NCBI GenBank assembly: GCA_903919975.1
Contig: CAIXKE010000014.1
Span: forward strand, 1 to 64,000
Direction of reading: 5' to 3'
DNA: 64,000 nt
From: Akkermansiaceae bacterium
GTDB lineage: Bacteria; Verrucomicrobiota; Verrucomicrobiia; Verrucomicrobiales; Akkermansiaceae
Part shown: positions 8,035 through 16,806 of the stretch, piece after piece
Position numbering within the stretch: the stretch's first letter is position 1
How the letters are laid out: the number at the start of each line of letters is the position of its first letter
Translations under genes and position numbers: made by a program
The notes under the pieces: model-generated
Seen by the model: the letters and a program-made list of their open reading frames with translations, nothing else
The model's database searches: none
Told to the model about the DNA's origin: nothing

Positions 8035-10932
8035 ATGACCGCCGCCGAGATCCGCCAAAGCTTCCTCGATTTCTTCGCCGAGAAACAGCACACCATCGTG
8101 CCATCCGCATCGCTGCTCCCGCAGTCGCCTGGCTTGCTGTTCACGAATGCCGGGATGAATCCCTTCGTCCCGTATTTCCTAGGCGTCGAAAAAGCCCCCT
8201 ACGATCCCCCGCGCGCCGCTGATACCCAGAAATGCATCCGCGCCGGCGGCAAACACAACGACCTCGAAGATGTCGGCTACGACACCTACCACCACACGTT
8301 CTTCGAAATGCTCGGGAACTGGTCGTTCGGAAACTACTTCAAAAAGGAAGCCATCGCTTGGGCCTGGGAACTCGTCGTCGAACGCTGGGGCCTCCCCGCC
8401 CACCGGCTCTACGCGTCGGTCTATGCGCCGAAACCCGGCGATCCTGGAAATTTCGACCAGGAAGCCTACGACATCTGGGCCGCCCTCTTCATCTCCAAAG
8501 GTTGCGATCCCGCCGTCCAAATCGTCCACGGCAACGTCAAAGACAACTTCTGGATGATGGGCGAAACCGGCCCCTGCGGCCCCTGCTCCGAACTCCACGT
8601 CGACCTCACGCCCGAAGGTAACCCTCTCACCGGCCGCAACCTCGTCAACAACGACTCCGACCTCTGCATCGAGATCTGGAACCTCGTCTTCATCCAATAC
8701 AACGCCGAAGCCGACGGAACCTTCCGCGAACTCCCCGCCAAACACGTCGATACCGGCATGGGCTTCGAGCGCGCCTGCTCGATCATCCAAAACACCAAAG
8801 GCTTCACCGATTTCTCAATCAAACCCTCCAACTACGCCACCGACGTCTTCCAACCGTTCTTCCGCAAGCTCGAAGCGCTCAGCGGAAAAACCTACGTCAA
8901 CATCTACCCCGAACTCGGCGCCGACCGTTCCCTCTTCGATGAGGAAATGAAAACTGCCATCGCCTTCCGCGTCATCGCCGACCACTTGCGGACTCTATCA
9001 TTTTCCATCGCCGACGGCATCATGCCCGGCAACAACGGCCGAAACTACGTCCTTCGTAGAATCCTCCGCCGCGCTGTCCGCTACGGCCGCCAGCTCGGTT
9101 TTTCGGGTGAAAAGCCGTTCTTCGGCGCGCTCGTGGAAACACTGGTTGCGGAAATGGGCGGCGTGTTCCCGGAGTTGAAAAATCGTCAGGACGTCGTCCG
9201 GCAAACGCTTGAGAATGAAGAGGCGAGCTTCAATCAGACGCTGGATAGGGGATTGAAGCGACTAGAAGTCATGATCCTGGAGCATTCCGAAAATTGGCAT
9301 GATGCGAATGCTGTGAATCATTTGTTCGCGACTGGGTTTGGTGCGAAAGAGCTCCCTGGAGAATATGTCTTCGAACTCTACGACACTTTTGGTTTCCCCA
9401 AGGATCTTACTGATCTTGTACTAGCCGAGCGCGGCTGGACCTCAAATGAAGCTGGTTTCGAGCGGGAGATGGGCCTTCAACAAGAACGCGCCCGCGCCGC
9501 TCAAAAAACATCGGTCGTCCGAGCCCTCGACATCGCCACCGAAGCCGTCACCGAATTCGTCGGCTTCGAATCTGACGCCGTCGAAGTCACCGTGTTAGAA
9601 ATCCACCCGCAGGAAGACGCGCTCTTCGTCATCACCGACAAAACCGTCTTCTACGCCGAAATGGGCGGCCAAGCCGGCGACACCGGTACGCTCACCCTCA
9701 ACGGAACTGACATCCCCGTCACCGGCGTCCAACAAATCGGCAAAGCTCGGGCTCTGGTTATCTCTTCATCTTCGATCCACGATCCACAATCCAAGATCAC
9801 GCCCGGTGCCCTCGTAACGATCAAACTGGATACACAGCGCCGCCGCCCGATCGAAGCCCACCACACCGCCACCCACCTGCTCCACTGGGCGCTTCACGAA
9901 GTCGTCTCCGCCGATGCCGCACAGCAGGGTTCCTCGGTCGATGAAAACCGCCTGCGTTTCGACTTCAACAGCGCCGCCGTCACGCCCGAGCAAATCGCCG
10001 CGATGGAGGAAAAGGTCAACGCCGCGATCAAGGCGAACGATTCCGTTTCCTGGACCGAAGTCAAACACGCCGACATCAAGGGCCGCGCGGACATCATGCA
10101 GTTCTTCGGCGATAAATACGGCGACGTCGTCCGCGTCGTCCAGATCGGCGGTCAGCCTAACCAACTCAACGGCTACTCGCAGGAACTCTGCGGCGGTGCC
10201 CACGTCCGCCACACCGGCGAGATCGGGCTGTTTAAAATCAAAAGCGAAGGTGCCATCGCCTCCGGCGTCCGCCGCATCGAAGCCGCATGCGGCGAAGCTG
10301 CTTGGAACCACCTCCGCGAGAACATCGAGAAATGGGATCACGAACTCAAAGCCGCAAGCACCAAGCTCAAGGCCGCGAACGACAAACTCGCAGCCCTCGG
10401 CGAGGAACCGGTCACGGTCAACGAGTTCCCGCACATCATGAGCGCCATGCTCGTCGAGCGCGCTGATATTTCCCTTCTCAACGCCACCATCGCCCACGGC
10501 GCGCGCACGCTTGAGGAAACCCAAGCCGGAGCGATCGAGGCCGAGAAGCGTATCAAAAAAATCCAGTCCGCCCAAGCCGCCGCCCTCGCCGATGAATCGC
10601 TCGCCGAACTTATCGCCAAAGGTGAACCGATCATCGTCTCCTTCGAGTCCGATGCATCACTGCTCCAAGAACTCCAAAACGGTCTCAAAAAGAAAGCCTT
10701 CGCCGGAGTCGCCCTGCTCATCGTCGATGACGGCGAAAAACTCCACATCGCCACCCACTGCGGTCCCGATGCCCTAGCAAAAGGCCTCAAAGCCGGCGAC
10801 CTCCTCCGCGACCTCGCCGCCCTCGCCGGCGGCAAAGGCGGTGGCAAGCCGGATCAGGCCCGCGGTGCCGCGCCAGAGCGGGGGAAGCTTTCCGCTATTA
10901 AAGATGCCGCCACATCCAAGCTCGTTCCATGA
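8035..10932 (+). CDS. alaS: Alanine--tRNA ligase
   Basis: Charges tRNA-Ala, 965 aa, slightly longer than the usual 870-900. Recognised features: N-terminal catalytic core (FTNAGMNPFVPYFLG, HNDLEDVG, HHTFFEMLGNWSFGNYF), the editing domain with HHTATHLLH and the zinc-site Cys in QELCGGAHVRHTGEIG, and the C-terminal DHHA1 region. The ATG at 8035 gives the standard N-terminus; upstream is CCGACCCC with no Shine-Dalgarno. Two oddities: about 9130-9480 has AT-richer codon use and a roughly 20-residue insertion (around EHSENWHDANAVNH), and 9759-9799 encodes a low-complexity in-frame insert. The 292-nt gap upstream shows nothing I can name. Confidence 0.98.
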   Translation: MTAAEIRQSFLDFFAEKQHTIVPSASLLPQSPGLLFTNAGMNPFVPYFLGVEKAPYDPPRAADTQKCIRAGGKHNDLEDVGYDTYHHTFFEMLGNWSFGNYFKKEAIAWAWELVVERWGLPAHRLYASVYAPKPGDPGNFDQEAYDIWAALFISKGCDPAVQIVHGNVKDNFWMMGETGPCGPCSELHVDLTPEGNPLTGRNLVNNDSDLCIEIWNLVFIQYNAEADGTFRELPAKHVDTGMGFERACSIIQNTKGFTDFSIKPSNYATDVFQPFFRKLEALSGKTYVNIYPELGADRSLFDEEMKTAIAFRVIADHLRTLSFSIADGIMPGNNGRNYVLRRILRRAVRYGRQLGFSGEKPFFGALVETLVAEMGGVFPELKNRQDVVRQTLENEEASFNQTLDRGLKRLEVMILEHSENWHDANAVNHLFATGFGAKELPGEYVFELYDTFGFPKDLTDLVLAERGWTSNEAGFEREMGLQQERARAAQKTSVVRALDIATEAVTEFVGFESDAVEVTVLEIHPQEDALFVITDKTVFYAEMGGQAGDTGTLTLNGTDIPVTGVQQIGKARALVISSSSIHDPQSKITPGALVTIKLDTQRRRPIEAHHTATHLLHWALHEVVSADAAQQGSSVDENRLRFDFNSAAVTPEQIAAMEEKVNAAIKANDSVSWTEVKHADIKGRADIMQFFGDKYGDVVRVVQIGGQPNQLNGYSQELCGGAHVRHTGEIGLFKIKSEGAIASGVRRIEAACGEAAWNHLRENIEKWDHELKAASTKLKAANDKLAALGEEPVTVNEFPHIMSAMLVERADISLLNATIAHGARTLEETQAGAIEAEKRIKKIQSAQAAALADESLAELIAKGEPIIVSFESDASLLQELQNGLKKKAFAGVALLIVDDGEKLHIATHCGPDALAKGLKAGDLLRDLAALAGGKGGGKPDQARGAAPERGKLSAIKDAATSKLVP
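9759..9799 (+). repeat. Low-complexity insert in alaS, like intergenic leader repeats
   Basis: The coding strand has repeats of ATCTTCGATCC, GATCCAC and ATCCA, encoding a serine-rich stretch (ISSSSIHDPQSK) in the linker before the editing domain. The 11-mer ATCTTCGATCC occurs identically in the leader of rplC (about 63387-63397). The tract is out of character with the GC-rich codons around it and keeps the reading frame. Confidence 0.55.
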
Positions 10933-11213
10933 AGCCAGGAATAAAGTCATTCGGATTTTATTCGAGGATCATCCAATACCTCGTGATGCTATCCTTATGC
11001 ATTCCTCTTCATGCCTCCGAAACCGCTTTGGCCGAGTTTGAGAAAGCCGCGTTTGATTGAAATGTGAGACGAGTTCGTGAGTTGTTGGACAAGAATCCCG
11101 GCCTCTTGAATGGAAATGGCAAAGATGGCACACCGCTCTGTGCGGCAACTCCCACAAGCGACCCCAAGCGGCCGGTAGCCCTCCTTCCGCTGATCCATGG
11201 AAAGCCTTTGTAG
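10929..11213 (+). pseudogene. Ankyrin-repeat secreted protein, interrupted by a stop
   Basis: The ATG overlaps the alaS stop by 4 nt. The frame encodes a signal-like N-terminus (hydrophobic YLVMLSLCIPLHA, then SETALAEFEKAAFD), a TGA at 11058-11060, and then continues in the same frame with an ankyrin-repeat unit (NVRRVRELLDKNPGLLN, GKDGTPLCAA) until TAG at 11211. The consensus at the TGA position is Gly, so a GGA-to-TGA change would explain the stop. Only one ankyrin unit remains, so the gene is truncated as well as interrupted. Translational coupling to alaS is possible for the first 43 codons. Confidence 0.7.
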
Positions 11214-11491
11214 CCGCCACTCCCGGCCGCCTGCTTAAGGAGGAATTTCTGGATGCTCACCAACTCAGTCAGAGCGAGCTTTCCCGCCGCACTGGCATCC
11301 CGCGCTCCACAGTCAACGAGATTATCAAGGGCAAGCGCCCGATCAACGCCGAGATCGCTTTCACTCTCGGCACCTTCTTCAGCATGGACCCACAGTTCTG
11401 GATCAATCTTCAGAGTCGTTATGATCTGCGCTTGGTCCAGATCCAACGGGCAAAGATCATCAGGACACGTGTGCAACCGTTGGTTGTTTGA
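11189..11491 (+). pseudogene. HigA-type (XRE) antitoxin remnant without start codon
   Basis: A different frame from the ankyrin remnant encodes a nearly complete HigA/VapI-type antitoxin: TPGRLLKEEFLDAHQLSQSE, a helix-turn-helix (SRRTGIPRSTVNEIIKGKR), and the typical tail MDPQFWINLQSRYDL. No ATG, GTG or TTG stands in frame before the homology, and the frame upstream runs antisense-free back to 11081. The N-terminus seems to have been replaced by the ankyrin remnant. No HigB toxin gene is adjacent. Confidence 0.7.
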
Positions 11492-11849
11492 ACCGATGTT
11501 CGCTCACAAGCCGTTGATTTAAACCATCCGCCGCGATAAGATTTTCACTCACTCACTTTGCATCGCTGTCCGCGCGGGAAGGCCGTGTGAGTTTGTAGAG
11601 ACGGAGTGTGGGTGGAACGGGAGCGGCGGCGGTCTTGAGCGGTCGTGATTGGCACCAAAGGTTTCCCATTGAATCTGGTAACTAACACCCGGGATGTCAC
11701 CGTCATGTTACGATCTGCATCGTAATACGCGGCATATTGGCGGCTAGACGTGGTGAGCAGGCTGAAACCGACGGGGAATTCTGAAGCAACTATAGCGACT
11801 ACATGCCGAACGCAGAAACTCGACCATTACTTCGAACGCGATCGCGGGC
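11492..11849. other. Non-coding stretch after antitoxin remnant
   Basis: I see no convincing gene here. The only structure found is an inverted repeat at 11708-11725, TTACGAT-CTGC-ATCGTAA (7-bp perfect arms), with no T-run, so it is more likely a protein-binding site or a relic than a terminator. Confidence 0.5.
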
Positions 11850-12134
11850 TTGGCCATGGTGCTGGTAGCGGTCTTCCTCGGACTCCTGCTGCTTCCAGGC
11901 CTACCAGAGCCAAAACCCGATTTCGAATACACTACCGTCACGCCGAAAAAGCCGGACGATCCAACGCCGCCAAAAATGCCGGTCAACACGACGAACAAAC
12001 CCGAAAGCTCAATCCAATGGGTTTACGACCACGGCATCGCCCCGCTTTTAACCGGTCATTTCATTCACTTTTCAACGAAGCTGGCCTCGCAAAGTTTGGA
12101 GTATGATCCGCCGAGCTCGAGGAGTTCGGCGTGA
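11850..12134 (+). pseudogene. Small membrane protein fragment, TonB-like N-terminus
   Basis: The frame from a TTG at 11850 encodes one hydrophobic helix (LAMVLVAVFLGLLLLPG) followed by a Pro/Lys-rich stretch (EPKPDF, TPKKPDDPTPPKMP), an arrangement like the N-terminus of TonB-type energy transducers. The frame has no credible start: an ATG at 11803 lies in another frame, suggesting a frameshift. It runs antisense into the 3' end of the MsbA-like gene, so the C-terminus is lost. A fragment rather than a working gene is most likely. Confidence 0.35.
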
Positions 12135-13786
12135 GTGCCTTGTTCGATGAGTTTTCCGTGGTGAAGAACACAAATGCGATCGGCTTTCTGGACGGTGGAG
12201 AGGCGGTGGGCGATGACAAAGCAAGTGCGGTCCGAGCGCAGGTTTTCAAGTGCCTGTTGGACCAGGCGTTCGGTAGTGTTGTCGAGGGCGGAGGTGGCTT
12301 CGTCGAGGAGGAGCAGCGGGGGATTCTTCAACAAGGCGCGGGCGATGGATAGACGTTGTTTCTCGCCGCCGGAGAAGCGGCTGCCGCGCTCGCCAGCGAT
12401 GGTGTCGAGGCCGTCGGGACTGGCGCGGACGAAGCCGGCGGCGTTGGCGGCTTCGAGGGCGTCCCATATTTCATTATCGGTGGCGTTCAGTTTGGCGAGC
12501 TGGAGGTTCTCGCGGAGCGTCGTGTTGAAAAGGAAACTTTCCTGGGTGACGTAGCCCAGTTGGTCGCGCAGCCATTCTTTGGAAACCCCATCGAGCGGGA
12601 TCCCGTCGATTAGGATGCGGCCGGCGGTCGGTTCGTAAAAGCGGGTGAGCAGATTGAGGACCGTGGACTTGCCAGCTCCAGTGGCGCCGACGAGGGCGAT
12701 GGTCTGGCCGGGCAGGGCTTCGAGGGTGAGGCTGTTGATGGTGGGTGCTTCGTCGGAGTATGCGAACGAGACGTTTTCAAACTGGACGTGACCGGTCATC
12801 TGCTCGGGGCGGATGCCCTCGGTGAGGTTGATTTCATCCGGGGTGTCGATGATTTTGAAAACGCGCTCAGCCGAGACGATGCCGCGGGTGAAGGTTTGGG
12901 CGAGAGCGTTGATGCGGGAAATTGGATCGAACAGAAAACCCCAAGCGACGAGGAATGAAACGACCACGCCCGGTTGGATCTGGCCTTGCAAGGCGGACCA
13001 CGCGCCGAATGCGACCATCAGGATGATGCCGGACTCGGCGATGAAGGAAACACCGGGCCAGACGAGCGCTTGGCCGCGCATGACGGACATGGTTTTTTCC
13101 CCGACCTTGCGCGAGGCTTTGTCGAAGGTATCGAGGGCTTTCGGCTCCACGGTGTAGGCCTTGATCTGGCGGATGCCGGATAGATTGTCGTGAAGGATGG
13201 CGTTGAGTGCGGAAGTGGCTTCCGAGGACTCGCGCCACATCGGCTCGGAGCGACGACTCCACCAAGTAGTTAGAATGGCGATGAACGGCAGCGGAATGAG
13301 CGTAACCAACGTGAGCTGCCACGAGTGCCAGAACATGTAACCCATGACGATGATGAACTGGAGCACCGCCGCGATGGCTTGATCGACGCCCTCGATGATG
13401 ACGCGGTTGGTGGTGGGCACGTCGTTGGCGACGCGGGACATAATCTCGCCCGACGAGTTTGAGTCGAACCATTTCACCGGCAGCCGCTGCAGCTTGTCAT
13501 AGAGCTCGACGCGGATGAGATGGGTGAGTTTCATTTCCAGCGAGTTGTTGTAATAAGTGCGCAACGTGAAAATCCCCTGCCGCACCAAGATCGCGCCGAT
13601 GCCGATGGCGGCGGTGGGGATGATGAGATCGGGGCGCTTCTTGGCGATGATGACATCGATGAACTGCATGGTGATGCCAGGCAGCACAAGCACTAGCACG
13701 GTGCAGGCCACGGCCATGATCAACGAGAACCCGCTCTGCCATGGGAAGCGAAAGGTGTGGCGGAGAATCCGCACGAGGGTGGCCAT
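12065..13786 (-). CDS. MsbA-like ABC exporter (fused permease and ATPase)
   Basis: Homodimeric ABC exporter half, 573 aa, typical of MsbA and lipid or multidrug exporters. Six membrane helices occupy about residues 15-310, followed by the nucleotide-binding domain with Walker A GATGAGKST, signature FSGGEKQR and Walker B PPLLLLDEATSALD. MsbA flips lipid A precursors; the LPS genes elsewhere in this window make that role plausible, but sequence alone does not separate MsbA from multidrug exporters. The start ATG at 13786 fits the family. Codon use agrees with the core genes nearby. Confidence 0.9.
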   Translation of the reverse strand: MATLVRILRHTFRFPWQSGFSLIMAVACTVLVLVLPGITMQFIDVIIAKKRPDLIIPTAAIGIGAILVRQGIFTLRTYYNNSLEMKLTHLIRVELYDKLQRLPVKWFDSNSSGEIMSRVANDVPTTNRVIIEGVDQAIAAVLQFIIVMGYMFWHSWQLTLVTLIPLPFIAILTTWWSRRSEPMWRESSEATSALNAILHDNLSGIRQIKAYTVEPKALDTFDKASRKVGEKTMSVMRGQALVWPGVSFIAESGIILMVAFGAWSALQGQIQPGVVVSFLVAWGFLFDPISRINALAQTFTRGIVSAERVFKIIDTPDEINLTEGIRPEQMTGHVQFENVSFAYSDEAPTINSLTLEALPGQTIALVGATGAGKSTVLNLLTRFYEPTAGRILIDGIPLDGVSKEWLRDQLGYVTQESFLFNTTLRENLQLAKLNATDNEIWDALEAANAAGFVRASPDGLDTIAGERGSRFSGGEKQRLSIARALLKNPPLLLLDEATSALDNTTERLVQQALENLRSDRTCFVIAHRLSTVQKADRICVLHHGKLIEQGTHAELLELGGSYSKLCEASFVEK

Positions 13787-13968
13787 AGGTCATCATACAC
13801 ACCGGAGGCGGGCCATGGAAAGAGGGAACTCGCGCGGCGGCAGGGACGCTCATCTGAATTTCCTTTATGACAAAATCGAAACGCGGAGATCCGCTATTGA
13901 GCTTCTGCGTGGGTCTGCTTGAATCCGTCTCCCGGCCTGCCGCCGGTAGTCCAAACCACCACCAAATC

Positions 13969-14679
13969 ATGGGAAGAGCTTTTGAATGCCGCCGCCGGGC
14001 CAAGGAATCGCGATGGGCCACGATGTCCAAAGTGTTTCCGAAGCTCGCCAAGTCGATCACGATGGCCGCGAAAAATGGCGGGCCGGACCCGGAATCGAAC
14101 GCGCCCTTGCGGGTGGCGATCAACAACGCCAAAGCGCAAAACCTCTCGCGGGAAAACATCGAGGCCGCGATTAAGCGCGCGGCCGGCAAGGACGCCGCTG
14201 ATATTTCCGAAGTGACCTACGAGGGCAAGGGGCCGCATGGAGCGCAGTTTTTCATCGAGTGCGCGACGGACAATTCGAACCGCTCGGTCACCAACATCAA
14301 AACGATCTTCAACAAGAACGGTTGCCAAATGCTCAACTCCGGGGCGCTGGATTTCATGTTTTCGCGCAAGTCGGTGATCGAGTTTCCGGTGCCCGAAGGC
14401 AAAGATTTGGAAGAGCTGGAACTCGCGCTCATCGATGCCGGGCTTGAGGAATTATCGGTGGATGATGGCATCGTCTCGGTCATCGGCGATTACACGTCCT
14501 TCGCGCAGCTTTGCCAAGCGGTCGAAGAACTCGGCATCACCGCGACCAAGTCGAGTTTGCAGCGCCTGTCAAATCAACCAATCGAACTCACCGAGGAGCA
14601 GATGGAAGAGGTGGAAACCATCGTCGATAAACTTGAGGACGATGACGATGTGCAGGCGGTTTACACCAATCTGGCGTGA
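13969..14679 (+). CDS. YebC/PmpR-family protein
   Basis: Cytoplasmic YebC/TACO1-family protein, 236 aa. The ATG at 13969 is chosen because the family begins with this motif (MGRAFECRRRAKESRW, then MSKVFPKLAKSITMAAK). The longer frame from 13867 adds 34 residues with no homology. Conserved stretches NIEAAIKRAAG, NRSVTNIKTIFNKNGC and the C-terminal EEQMEEVETIVDKLEDDDDVQ are all present. The family is described both as a transcriptional regulator and as a factor relieving ribosome stalling; nothing here decides between them. Confidence 0.95.
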   Translation: MGRAFECRRRAKESRWATMSKVFPKLAKSITMAAKNGGPDPESNAPLRVAINNAKAQNLSRENIEAAIKRAAGKDAADISEVTYEGKGPHGAQFFIECATDNSNRSVTNIKTIFNKNGCQMLNSGALDFMFSRKSVIEFPVPEGKDLEELELALIDAGLEELSVDDGIVSVIGDYTSFAQLCQAVEELGITATKSSLQRLSNQPIELTEEQMEEVETIVDKLEDDDDVQAVYTNLA

Positions 14680-14709
14680 TGGTGGCGGGCGATTTAATGC
14701 CCTAGCAAC

Positions 14710-14723
14710 GGCCATGCATGGCC
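14710..14723. terminator. Palindrome between converging genes
   Basis: GGCCATGCATGGCC is a perfect 14-nt palindrome between the yebC stop and the stop of the converging gene at 14733. It lacks a T-run, so intrinsic termination is only a guess. Confidence 0.25.
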
Positions 14724-14732
14724 ATGCGGCCA

Positions 14733-15008
14733 TCAATCCGCCCGATGGAATTCGCGGCGTGAATAGGTGCAGCGGTAGGGTTCCGCCGTTTCATTCGGAG
14801 TCCAGCCATTGGCGTTTGCGAAATCGATGGCGTCGGTGACCATATTCCAGCTCACCACGCGCGGTAGTTCTGCGACGAGGATCTGGCCGTTGACGGGCGC
14901 GCTCGCTTCGATCACCAGTTCATTCACGCCGCGGGTGTTGCGCATGATCCAGCGGTATTGAGTGTCGCGGTGATTGATAGCTTTGTAGCCTTTTTGAGGA
15001 GCGGGCAT
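14733..15008 (-). CDS. Hypothetical protein, 91 aa
   Basis: A small soluble protein with no family I recognise. It is mixed in composition, without a signal peptide or membrane segment, and has several aromatic residues (YRWIMRN, VVSWNMV, NGWTPNE). Codon use matches its neighbours and it sits 35 nt downstream of the acylphosphatase gene on the same strand, so it is probably expressed with it. The function is unknown. Confidence 0.6.
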   Translation of the reverse strand: MPAPQKGYKAINHRDTQYRWIMRNTRGVNELVIEASAPVNGQILVAELPRVVSWNMVTDAIDFANANGWTPNETAEPYRCTYSRREFHRAD

Positions 15009-15043
15009 GGGAAGTGTTTGGATAGAAATGCGGTGAAGGGAGA

Positions 15044-15319
15044 TTATTTTTCGATTCGGAAACCCGAGCGGTTTTTCAACAGTGGGATCGTCTCAGTGCG
15101 GTGGCTCTTGATATGGTGGGCGACGGGGGATTCGACGATGATCTCGCGGATGAACGCGTCGAGTTCGGCGGGCTCACCCATGGCTTGCAGTTCGACACTG
15201 CCGTCCGGCAGGTTTTTAACGTCGCCGCAGACGTCGAATCCACGGGCCAAGTCTTTGACGGTGTAGCGGAAGCCGACGCCTTGGACAAGGCCTTCGAAAA
15301 TGACACGTTTGGCGATCAT
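15044..15319 (-). CDS. acyP: Acylphosphatase
   Basis: Small enzyme hydrolysing acyl phosphates such as acetyl or carbamoyl phosphate, 91 aa, the usual length. The signature GLVQGVGFRYTVKDLA contains the phosphate-binding loop and the catalytic Arg. The second motif GDVKNLPDGSVELQAMG contains the catalytic Asn. It is followed on the same strand by the small hypothetical gene at 14733 and preceded by a secreted hypothetical gene ending 29 nt upstream. Confidence 0.93.
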   Translation of the reverse strand: MIAKRVIFEGLVQGVGFRYTVKDLARGFDVCGDVKNLPDGSVELQAMGEPAELDAFIREIIVESPVAHHIKSHRTETIPLLKNRSGFRIEK

Positions 15320-15348
15320 GAGGTCAGGGAAAATCGGGCGGCCGGGAT

Positions 15349-15906
15349 TCAGCGACCGGGGCTCGCGTTTTCCTTGAAGGGATTGGTTTCAAGTGCGGAG
15401 GATTTCACGCCAAAGACTTCTTCGAAGGTTTTGCCGGAAAGTAAGTTGTAAACGATGGGAGCGCTGCGGTTTCCTTGAGCGTCAAAGACGTAGCGGACGA
15501 TCTGGACGGGCGTTTCCTTGCCGGTCTTGGGATCCTTGCGGAAGAGGCGTGCATCAAACATCCGTTCCTCGACGAGTTGGCCGTCGGCCTTGCGGTAGCC
15601 GTAGCTAACCTTGAAAAGTAGCTTGTTGCTGGCATCGAAAATCTTGCAACCGATGGGGTTGGTGTTGGCGTCCATGCGATAGATCGTAAGCATCTGCAGG
15701 CGACCGTTGGCGGTGAATTTTTTTTTGGTGAGCGTCCGGTTGTCGGGGGTGCGGGTAAAAAAGGTGCGTGCCCCGTCCTCATGGCGCATGACGCGGACGT
15801 TTGGGCCGTCCACAGCATTGAAGTCGGCATCCGGCACGGCATAACACACGGTGACCAGTAACCCTGAGATGAGGGCGAGGATTTTCCAGATTGCCAGCGG
15901 GTGCAT
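15349..15906 (-). CDS. Secreted hypothetical protein
   Basis: 185 aa from the ATG at 15906, which places a signal peptide (WKILALISGLLVTVCYA) at the N-terminus; the longer frame from 15942 would bury it. The mature part has antiparallel-strand-like repeats with charged turns (KKKFTANGRLQMLTIYRMD, GYRKADGQLVEERMFDA, KTGKETPVQIVRYVFD), resembling YD- or MORN-like beta repeats in rhythm only. I do not recognise the family. It is divergent from folP, whose ATG lies 60 nt away, so the two promoters share this short gap. Confidence 0.65.
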   Translation of the reverse strand: MHPLAIWKILALISGLLVTVCYAVPDADFNAVDGPNVRVMRHEDGARTFFTRTPDNRTLTKKKFTANGRLQMLTIYRMDANTNPIGCKIFDASNKLLFKVSYGYRKADGQLVEERMFDARLFRKDPKTGKETPVQIVRYVFDAQGNRSAPIVYNLLSGKTFEEVFGVKSSALETNPFKENASPGR

Positions 15907-15966
15907 GGGGCGCAAAGTAGGCGCACACGGCGGATGCTGCAAGCCGCCAATTCCCTCAATTCCCTG

Positions 15967-16806
15967 ATGATTTGGAAAACACGACGCGGCACGCTGGACC
16001 TGACCCGGCGCGGACAGATGATGGGGATTCTCAACGTCACACCGGATTCATTTTCGGATGGCGGCCGTCATTGGGGTGCGGAGCGGGCGCTGGGCCACGC
16101 GCGTTTGATGATCGGAGAAGGCGCGGCGTTGATCGACATCGGTGGGGAATCGACGCGGCCGGGGGCGGCTCCGGTCTCCGCGCTGGATGAAATCCAACGC
16201 ACGGTGCCGGTGGTGAGCGCGTTGCGGGCGGAGTGGGACGGGCTGATTTCTATCGATACCTCGAAGGCGGCGGTGGCGGAAGCCGCGTTGGCCGCCGGGG
16301 CGGACATCGTGAATGACGTGACCGGCCTGCGCGGTGATCCGGCGATGGCGGAAGTTTGTGCGGCGAGTGGCTGCGGCGTGGTGGTGATGCACATGCGGGG
16401 TGAGCCGCAAACGATGCAGGCGGCTCCGCAATACGCGGATGTGGTCGCGGAGGTGCGGGAGTTTTTTGCAAAGCGGATGGAGGCGCTGACCCGGATCGGG
16501 ATCCATCCGGAGGCACTGTGTTTTGATCCGGGGATTGGTTTTGGCAAAGCGCTGCATCACAATCTGGCATTGCTGCGCGCGGTGGGTGATCTTAGCCCGG
16601 CGGGCCGGCCCTTGTTGCTTGGAGTTTCGAGGAAATCCTTCATCGGAACCTTGCTGGGAACGAACGATTTGGCGTTGCGGGATTGGCCGACGGTTGCGAT
16701 CACGTCCAAGGCGCGCGAGCAGGGAGTGATGCTGCACCGCGTGCATGCCGTCCGTCCAAATCTGGAGGCGATGCGTATGACCGAGGCGATCCTTGGAAAA
16801 TCTTAG
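15967..16806 (+). CDS. folP: Dihydropteroate synthase
   Basis: Condenses 6-hydroxymethyl-dihydropterin diphosphate with p-aminobenzoate in folate synthesis; sulfonamide target. 279 aa from the ATG at 15967 (MIWKTRRGTLDL); the longer frame from 15901 adds nothing homologous. Both signatures are present: MGILNVTPDSFSDGG near residue 18 and IDIGGESTRPGA near 55, plus NDVTGLRGD, DPGIGFGKALHHN and LGVSRKSFIG. Its stop overlaps the stop of the converging amidase gene by 4 nt. Codons end mostly in G, with many TTG leucines, unlike the C-ending genes around alaS. Confidence 0.96.
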   Translation: MIWKTRRGTLDLTRRGQMMGILNVTPDSFSDGGRHWGAERALGHARLMIGEGAALIDIGGESTRPGAAPVSALDEIQRTVPVVSALRAEWDGLISIDTSKAAVAEAALAAGADIVNDVTGLRGDPAMAEVCAASGCGVVVMHMRGEPQTMQAAPQYADVVAEVREFFAKRMEALTRIGIHPEALCFDPGIGFGKALHHNLALLRAVGDLSPAGRPLLLGVSRKSFIGTLLGTNDLALRDWPTVAITSKAREQGVMLHRVHAVRPNLEAMRMTEAILGKS

